Assembly (NCBI RefSeq): GCF_027595985.1
Contig: NC_073313.1
Span: 215,576,066 to 215,640,065 of the forward strand
Direction: 5' to 3'
Source: Sorex araneus
Taxonomy: Eukaryota > Chordata > Mammalia > Eulipotyphla > Soricidae
DNA: 64,000 nt
Shown one piece after another: positions 57,981 through 64,000 of the stretch (positions are counted from its first letter, which is position 1; each line of letters begins with the position of its first letter). Under the pieces are notes generated by a model. That model was not told where the DNA came from. It ran no database searches and saw only the letters and a list, made by a program, of their open reading frames with translations. Position numbers and translations under genes: made by a program.

Positions 57981-58416
57981 CCCATGGCTTCGCGGCTGGC
58001 CTCACGTTCCGGGGAAAGGGCAACTCAGAGAAGCGATCACCAACTACATTGTAGTTGAAGGCCATGTGGGGGAAGGGAGTTGCGGGCTGAATGAGGGCTA
58101 GAGACTGAGCACAGCAGCCACTCAACACCTTTACTGCAAACCACAACAGCTAATTAGAGAGAGAGAACAGAAGGGAATGCCCTGCCACAGTGGCAGGGTG
58201 GGGTGGGGGGGAGATGGGAGTGGGGAGGGTGGGAGGGACGCCGGGTTTACGTGTGGTGGAGAATGGGCACTGGTGAAGGGATGGGTTCCCAAACTTTGTA
58301 TGAGGGAAGTATAAGCACAAAAGTGTATAAATCTGTAACTGTACCCTCACGGTGATTCTCTAATTAAAAATAAATAAATTATAAAAAAAAAATAAAAAAA
58401 TAATAAAAAAAATAAA
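57981..58416 (+). mobile_element. 436-bp GC-headed retroposon with TSD
   Basis: TSD aataaaaaggtctgtc at 57965-57980 and 58417-58432. The head is GC-rich and CpG-containing (ggcttcgcggctggcctcac). The middle has a G-rich tract and the L1-like gggcactggtgaagggatgg. The end (aaactttgtatgagggaagt, cctcacggtgattctctaat) and its A/T-rich tail are shared with 33909-34110. It looks like a separate subfamily of the L1-tailed group. Confidence 0.85.
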
Positions 58417-58835
58417 AATAAAAAGGTCTGTCATCTCTTGCCATCTCTTTCAGAGTGAATACCCAGTTCATTCTTTTATTCAATAAATCTCAATTACCAC
58501 TGGTACAGTTGGGCTGTCATCCTGTTGCTGAAATGTTAAATATTATAAAAAACATTATATTACAGCTTACCTAAAGTTGGGAATGCTACTTATTATTTTA
58601 TTCTGATTTGTTAATGAGTACATTTTTCTTATAGTAATATTTATTTTGAATTTATTTTGTGGAATTTGTGTCAATAAGTGTTGCCAATTTGTATATTAAG
58701 GGGAATTGTACACTAATTTGGAAAAATTCAATCCATAAAACTATTACTCTTTTATATATCAATTTCGTATGTGGCTTACCAACTTGTCACTAACTTTATA
58801 TTTTTCTTTAGAAGAGTGGCTTTTAGCATTTCAAT

Positions 58836-58905
58836 TTTTTTTAATGGAATCACCATGAGATAGCTACAAAGCTGTTCATATTTGGGTTTCAGTCATACAA
58901 TTGTA
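58836..58905 (-). mobile_element. Terminal fragment of an L1-like 3' end
   Basis: Plus-strand tggaatcaccatgagatagc, acaaagctgttcatatttgg and gtttcagtcatacaattgta are the reverse complement of the L1-tail terminus. Strongly 5' truncated. Confidence 0.75.
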
Positions 58906-59089
58906 ACTGCAAATTTTTAAGTTTTGAATCAGTACTAGGGAAAATAAGATAATAAAATTATTTCTTGACAAGAAGTATTTTAATTTTTCATTCTCAAGAT
59001 AGAGTATAAACTATACAATAAATATACTTGAGAGTGATTGTAGGTATAAAACATATCTGTTATACCTGGTAAGCAATAACACCTGGGTT

Positions 59090-59250
59090 AAGAATTTATA
59101 TTTCAAAATCAGAGGTTTGAGCTCAGTTCCTCTACCACAACTAGCTATATAATATCAGATTAATAATTCTTTTCTTTGTTATTTAAAGCCTTAATTATCT
59201 CATACATAAATTCAGAGCTGATAACAATAATTTAATTCTATTTTAAGTCT
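59090..59250 (+). mobile_element. Ancient MIR-family SINE
   Basis: Follows the MIR order: acctgggttaagaatttata, gagctcagttcctctaccac, aactagctatataatatcag, ttaattatctcatacataaa, then gataacaataa. Confidence 0.5.
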
Positions 59251-59327
59251 ACATACACATATATATATATTTGTAATTTTATGCTATCAAGAGGATTAAT
59301 AATATTATTCATTTGAGTTTTTTCTTT

Positions 59328-59500
59328 TGTTTCATTTGGGGTCCACACTCAGTAGTGTCAGGGTTTACTCTGGTTCTGAGATCACTCCTAGAAGTCACCA
59401 CATGTGATTCCAGGAAACAAACCAGAGTTGGCTACAACAAACTAGGGTTTGCTGCAGGCAAGGCAACCACCTTAACCCCCATGCTATTTCTCTAGTCCCA
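59328..59500 (-). mobile_element. SOR-type SINE, old
   Basis: Plus-strand tttggggtccacactcagta, cacatgtgattccaggaaac and tgctatttctctagtccc. Confidence 0.75.
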
Positions 59501-61419
59501 AATGAGATAATTCATAAAAATTACTTACAAAAATGACTGACACAGAGTAAATGCTTAATAGCATGTCTGCTCTTATAATTAAAAATTTTAAATGGTTTGT
59601 GTATAATTTAGTAATTGAATAAATATTTAACAACATGAAACCTTAATTCAATATGTACTAGAAATATTTAGGAAAAATCCTTATTTAGAACTTTGGACAT
59701 AAGCATATAAGATCTGACAAAGCAGACCTAATTTTTCCCAACAAAGAAATTTATGCCAAAGTGATCAAAAAGTGTTCTTTCTAGTTCTTTCTTTCTAGTA
59801 AAAAAAATTTGATATAGCTTCAAAATAGTTTGAAATATACTAAAAACAATTACAGAATAAATAAGTAGAGAATAGTTCTCAAGCCTTACCCTCAAGACAT
59901 TACACCAATGACTGGAGTAGGAATATAATTTTCTTCTCTAAAACAGCAACTAATTTTTAAATATAACCATAAGCAATTGAAAGCATAACTACTTCTCTCC
60001 CATAGGATAGAATGTTACAGAGGCCAATAGGAAAACATTGGGAAGATAACTTTGTGTCACCCTGGCAAATATAAATACTATTGATAGTTTTTGAGAATTA
60101 ATTCTAGTCTGCCATTCCCTGGAAGAACAGTCCCTGCAAATTAGAGATGACATGAGTACAGGAAAGAGACATAAAGAGAAACCCTTGGCACACTTCTGTC
60201 TTTACTAGGCTCGTGAATCTGTCCCAAAGTAATATATTGGAAAACTAAAGATAACCTTAATGACTCATAAATGGATACTGTTAACCTTTCAGAATACTTA
60301 ACATAATTGGAATATAGAAAGTTACGCCACCTATAATTAATCCCTGAGAATGTACCACCTTGCTAAATGAGTTCAGAGTTGTACATGTGTTCATTAAATA
60401 AAACTTGTGTTGTTTAAAACGTCAACGTCTGTAGTCCATAGCCATTGCAACATATTGAAATCACTGAACAGACTTCTCAGTAAAACACAAACTTGGATCT
60501 CCTGAAACAGCCCACCAAAACCTCAGAATTTCCAGATACTGAAACTACATGTCCTAAACAAAATTAATAGTTTTAAGTGAAGTTCATGTATGCATACCTC
60601 TTACCAAAACTATTTTTCTTTATTTTAAATGGTCTCAATTTCTGTGATAAAACCCTAATTAAAGACAAATATATATACGGCATACACACAGGTTTTATAT
60701 AAAGGTTGTACATTTTTTGTTTTGTGTCACAATTGTTTAAAAAAACAAACTGAAAACTATTTTGACTTTCACTATAATGACTATATATTAGACTTATCAG
60801 TGACTAATTCTTAAGCTAAATTATATTTTTAAGCTCTTAATCCTAAATCAATAACCAGCTGTAGAATTTCTGTTAATTTATTCATTTCTTCATTTTAGCC
60901 TTTAACACATTTGTAAGTTTTCCTATCAGACTCCTAAGCTAAGAAGAATTCTACAAAGGATTGTACTGAATTCATTTTCCGTACCTCTAGCAGTTAACAC
61001 AATTCTTGTAATAAAACGTGCTGGATGAATTAATCTGGGTTTCTTATTAGTCAAAAATTATTGAGACTTTTCTATTAGCATTTTTTAAATGCAGTGCTAA
61101 ACTGAGGTGAAAAGGAAGGTCTTATTTTCAAATAAAAATATAAAGAGTTCTAAAAGTCCCTTTTAATGTTTGCAAATCAACTTCATCACTTTTTATATGA
61201 TAGGCTTAAAACTTCAAATATTTGAACTCCTTTCTTCCTTTTTCTGGTGCTGCCATTTTCCTCTCAAAAATTCATCACATATAATTCATTTGATATAGCT
61301 CAAAATATAAATATGTATATTTAAAGCTAACTAAAAATTAAAATATATTTGTTTTACGTGAAAGCCTAATTAGACTAAAATACCGGTTGAGTAAAGCTTT
61401 TGATGTCTTCTTCATGTTT
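59501..61419. other. Intron 2, unique AT-rich sequence
   Basis: About 1.9 kb without young SINEs or LINE motifs. No CERKL exon 2 match and no other exon-like signal was seen. Confidence 0.45.
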
Positions 61420-62095
61420 TTCACCATCATCATCATCATTATCATCATCATCATCCTGTTGATTATTGATTTTCTCAAGTAGTCTAGGTAATGTCTCCAT
61501 TCGTCCTAGCCCTGAGATTTTAGAAGCTTCTCTACTTGTCCTTCCCAGCGGTGCTGCATTAGAGGCTCTTTGAGGGTCACGGGAATGAGACCCATTATTG
61601 TTACTGGTTTTGGCATATGAATATGTCAAGGGGAGTTTGCAGGCTCTCCCATACAGGCAGAAAACTCTTGGTAGCTTGCCAGGTTCTCCGAGAGGCTATA
61701 AGTGGCGGGAGCTTGGTTTTATAGTCTCGGGATGTTGGCCATTGATGGGATTACACAGCAGGGGGGGGGAGGGGGCGGGAGTTTCTGGGTGTGACCACCT
61801 AGCTACTGGAAAATGGGGAATCTGGGCGGAAGAGGCCCAGTCCTGATCTGAGCAAGCTTGGAAATCTCAGCCCTGGGTCCCACACATCTGGGTTCCTCTG
61901 CCGGTTCCTTCAGGCCTGAGGCTCTTCCAAACATGTGGAGAGGGTCCTTGAGCAATGGCTGCGGCTGGGTTCCGGAGGTCTTCAGCGTGGGTGCTCTGCT
62001 CGGGGTGGGGAGGGAAACTCAACCCACTCCCTCCGAAGGGCCCAGGGGAAGACAGCCAGGCTCGAGGGCAAGAGACAGTTTTTCTTATGGAAAAA
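61420..62095 (-). mobile_element. Composite retroposon: GC-rich monomer + RTE leader + RTE tail + (ATG)n
   Basis: Plus-strand order is the reverse of the element: (CATCAT)n at 61426-61454; tcctgttgattattgatttt tail; gagattttagaagcttctct, tgagggtcacgggaatgaga and ttactggttttggcatatga (RTE leader side); gctctcccatacaggcag and gcttgccaggttctccgaga; then from about 61690 the GC-rich module (gctataagtggcgggagctt through gggaaactcaacccactccc). It matches 10507-11165 in both parts, so this is a real family. The module here runs in a single orientation. Confidence 0.8.
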
Positions 62096-62904
62096 AAAAA
62101 AAAGGTGTAGAAACCTGACATGAAAATAAATTGTTCCTTGCTGTCTAAAGATAATACTCAAAATCAATACAAAACTTACTTCAATCTTCTGCTAAAGAGC
62201 AAAGTCTTTAGAATTCAAATAATGGTAATCAATTAATCTTAAAACATAAATGTTTATGATGCAGACTTCCTTCACCTTAAATTTAAATCTGCTTCAAAGA
62301 CAAATCACTTCTTAAGAGTAATATTGGAAACATAGGGAAAACACTATCTGTCAAATCTGATTCAGTATAGCACAGAATGGGGACAGTGGATATGGGGTAA
62401 GAAGATAATATACAAATAAATATAACTCATGGACATCATAGTCAGAAAGAAGCAAGCAACCACCACATTCCAGAAACTTCAAGAGACATGACTCTCAAGG
62501 CTTGAGTCAAAAAAAAAAAAGTTTTTACTTAACTCTCATACAAACAGCTGCATACACAGGTTTAACATCAAGAAAAAGACTTTAAGGAGTGTAAACATTA
62601 TAAAGAAAGTGTGAAAGTAGTGTAACCTCTATTAGAGAGCTTGTAGCCTCTACCATTTACCTCTGTACTGGTAAACCACACAGCTCAACCCTTAAGGGAT
62701 GGGGATGGGAAGAATTGGCTATTTCTATAGGACTAACCAAGTCTAAGCACAGATGGAACAATCATTCATTCAGACCATCATTGTTACAGGATTTGCTTGT
62801 TTCATAGTTGACTTCAAAATTTCATCTATTTGCTTTAATTCAGTGAAATAACCAGGACTACGATGAAGAATACAATGTCAAATATTTTAGTACTTGCATT
62901 TCTT

Positions 62905-63082
62905 TTTTTTTTTTTTTTTGCTTTTTGAGTCAAACCTGGTGATGCACAGGGCTACTCCTGGCTTTTCACTCAGGAATCACTCCTGGTGGTGTTCAGGGGA
63001 CCATATGGGATGCTGGGAATCGAACCCAGGTCGGCCGCATGCAAGGCAAACGCCCTACCCACTGTGCTATTGCTCCAGCCCC
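62905..63082 (-). mobile_element. SOR SINE, full length with 15-bp TSD
   Basis: TSD gtacttgcatttctt at 62890-62904 and 63083-63097. Plus-strand poly(T), tgatgcacagggctactcct, gggaatcgaacccaggtcgg and gctattgctccagcccc. Confidence 0.95.
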
Positions 63083-63650
63083 GTACTTGCATTTCTTAAT
63101 CAAAGGTACAAAAATATAACATTCCTTGATGATAATAAACTTTAGAGATATATATAGTTTATTAATTTTTTTCTAATAAAGAAATTTGCCTATATTTTAA
63201 CCAAGTCCACACCAAACATTTTTCATTGAGCTGAAAAACTATTTATATAGTGTTTGTTTTTACTTTTATTTCTGGGCAAGTCTCTCTACTCCTATAAAAT
63301 TGCTTTCACAAAATTGAACTTTGTTGTAATATCCTCTGCTTACTTGTTATTGACTTAGTGCGATTTATTGAGAATGTTGCTTCTCACATCAGTTGTCAAT
63401 TATTCATAACCCCCTTGAGAGATTTCCTCAGACCTTCAGTGAAAAAAAGATCTTTACTTCTTCTAATCAAATGACATGCTGTTTTATAGACCATACAAGT
63501 TTCATATATACATGTCTAGAAGATTGAACTAAATTGGATTCAGTTATATAAACATTTAATTTTTCACTCTTCTGACATAAATAAAAAATAAGAACACAGT
63601 AAAAGACCCACTACTAAAATAAATGCTTACGTGTGTGTATACATAGGCAT

Positions 63651-63687
<37 letters not shown>

Positions 63688-63934
63688 TTATATATATGTT
63701 TCAGAGAGATGTGCTAAACTTAACCTCTGATTGTCTGCTTTCTTGAAAATATCAGGTTTCCTTAACTGTAACAAAGAGGCTAATAAACAAGCATGGAGCC
63801 ACCTAGAAACAAGGTCTTCTAGTTTTGATAGTGTCTCTTTAGCTCATCTTCCACTGACATAATTTTACAATTATCTATTGGATGATATTCTATTTTCACT
63901 CATTTTCATCATTTTTTGTTTTGCCTTGTTTTCT
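63083..63934. other. Intron 2, unique sequence
   Basis: Only a TA/CA microsatellite at about 63650-63690 stands out. Confidence 0.45.
63650..63690 (+). repeat. (TA)n(CA)n compound microsatellite
   Basis: About ten TA units followed by about seven CA units. Confidence 0.9.
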
Positions 63935-64000
63935 TTGGGGGCCACACCCAACATTGCTAGGGCTTATTTCTGGCACTATGCTCAGGGATCACTCCTTGGC
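63935..64000 (-). mobile_element. SOR-type SINE, cut by the window edge
   Basis: Plus-strand gggggccacacccaacattg and ctcagggatcactccttgg. The head end lies beyond the window. Confidence 0.8.

Noticed and set aside
35160..64000. CERKL exons 1 and 2
   Set aside because: I looked for minus-strand matches to the region before GFSNRPKS and found none. They must lie beyond the right edge.

Overview
This window is mammalian, almost certainly from a shrew (Soricidae, Sorex-like). It is AT-rich intronic DNA packed with a tRNA-headed SINE of about 165 bp whose head (gggctggagcgatagcacag) and body I recognise as the shrew SOR SINE. The species call is inference from that repeat.

The only host gene is CERKL (ceramide kinase-like; the human gene is the retinitis pigmentosa RP26 locus), on the minus strand. 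Eleven consecutive coding exons are visible, human exons 3 to 13 by my recollection of the human numbering: 35028-35159, 27366-27429, 19829-19971, 14492-14566, 14183-14360, 13410-13469, 12802-12827, 12598-12706, 8931-9027, 1268-1443 and 427-508. Every phase joins correctly and no exon carries a lesion. Exons 1 and 2 lie beyond the right edge, so about 35160-64000 is one large intron (intron 2). Unusual points are two GC-AG introns, a 26-bp microexon, and a small insertion that rewrites the C-terminus.

The rest is transposable elements. Full or partial SOR SINEs occur throughout, several with clean target-site duplications (TSDs). L1 is present as a 5'-truncated copy with an 18-bp TSD (36178-37129), scrambled fragments (46060-46690, 52656-54140) and many isolated 3' ends. 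Ancient MIR/L2 fragments and a MaLR-type LTR also occur.

The most interesting content is an RTE-clade LINE that does not look like the usual mammalian RTE (BovB). A near full-length decayed copy lies at about 40041-43082 and a 3' half copy at 37951-38869. Its C-terminal coding region (ending like YWCPLEQIDDQRDD) supplies the 3' tail of several other repeats here: a SOR-headed SINE (for example 6914-7153 and 57283-57529), an internally deleted RTE (3956-4167), and composite elements ending in (ATG)n (10507-11165, 61420-62095). The composites also carry a GC-rich module of about 420 bp that recurs as tandem monomers in front of an L1-like 3' end (20850-21735, 49585-51010). I read this as a network of non-autonomous retroposons assembled from shared modules and mobilised by two different LINEs.
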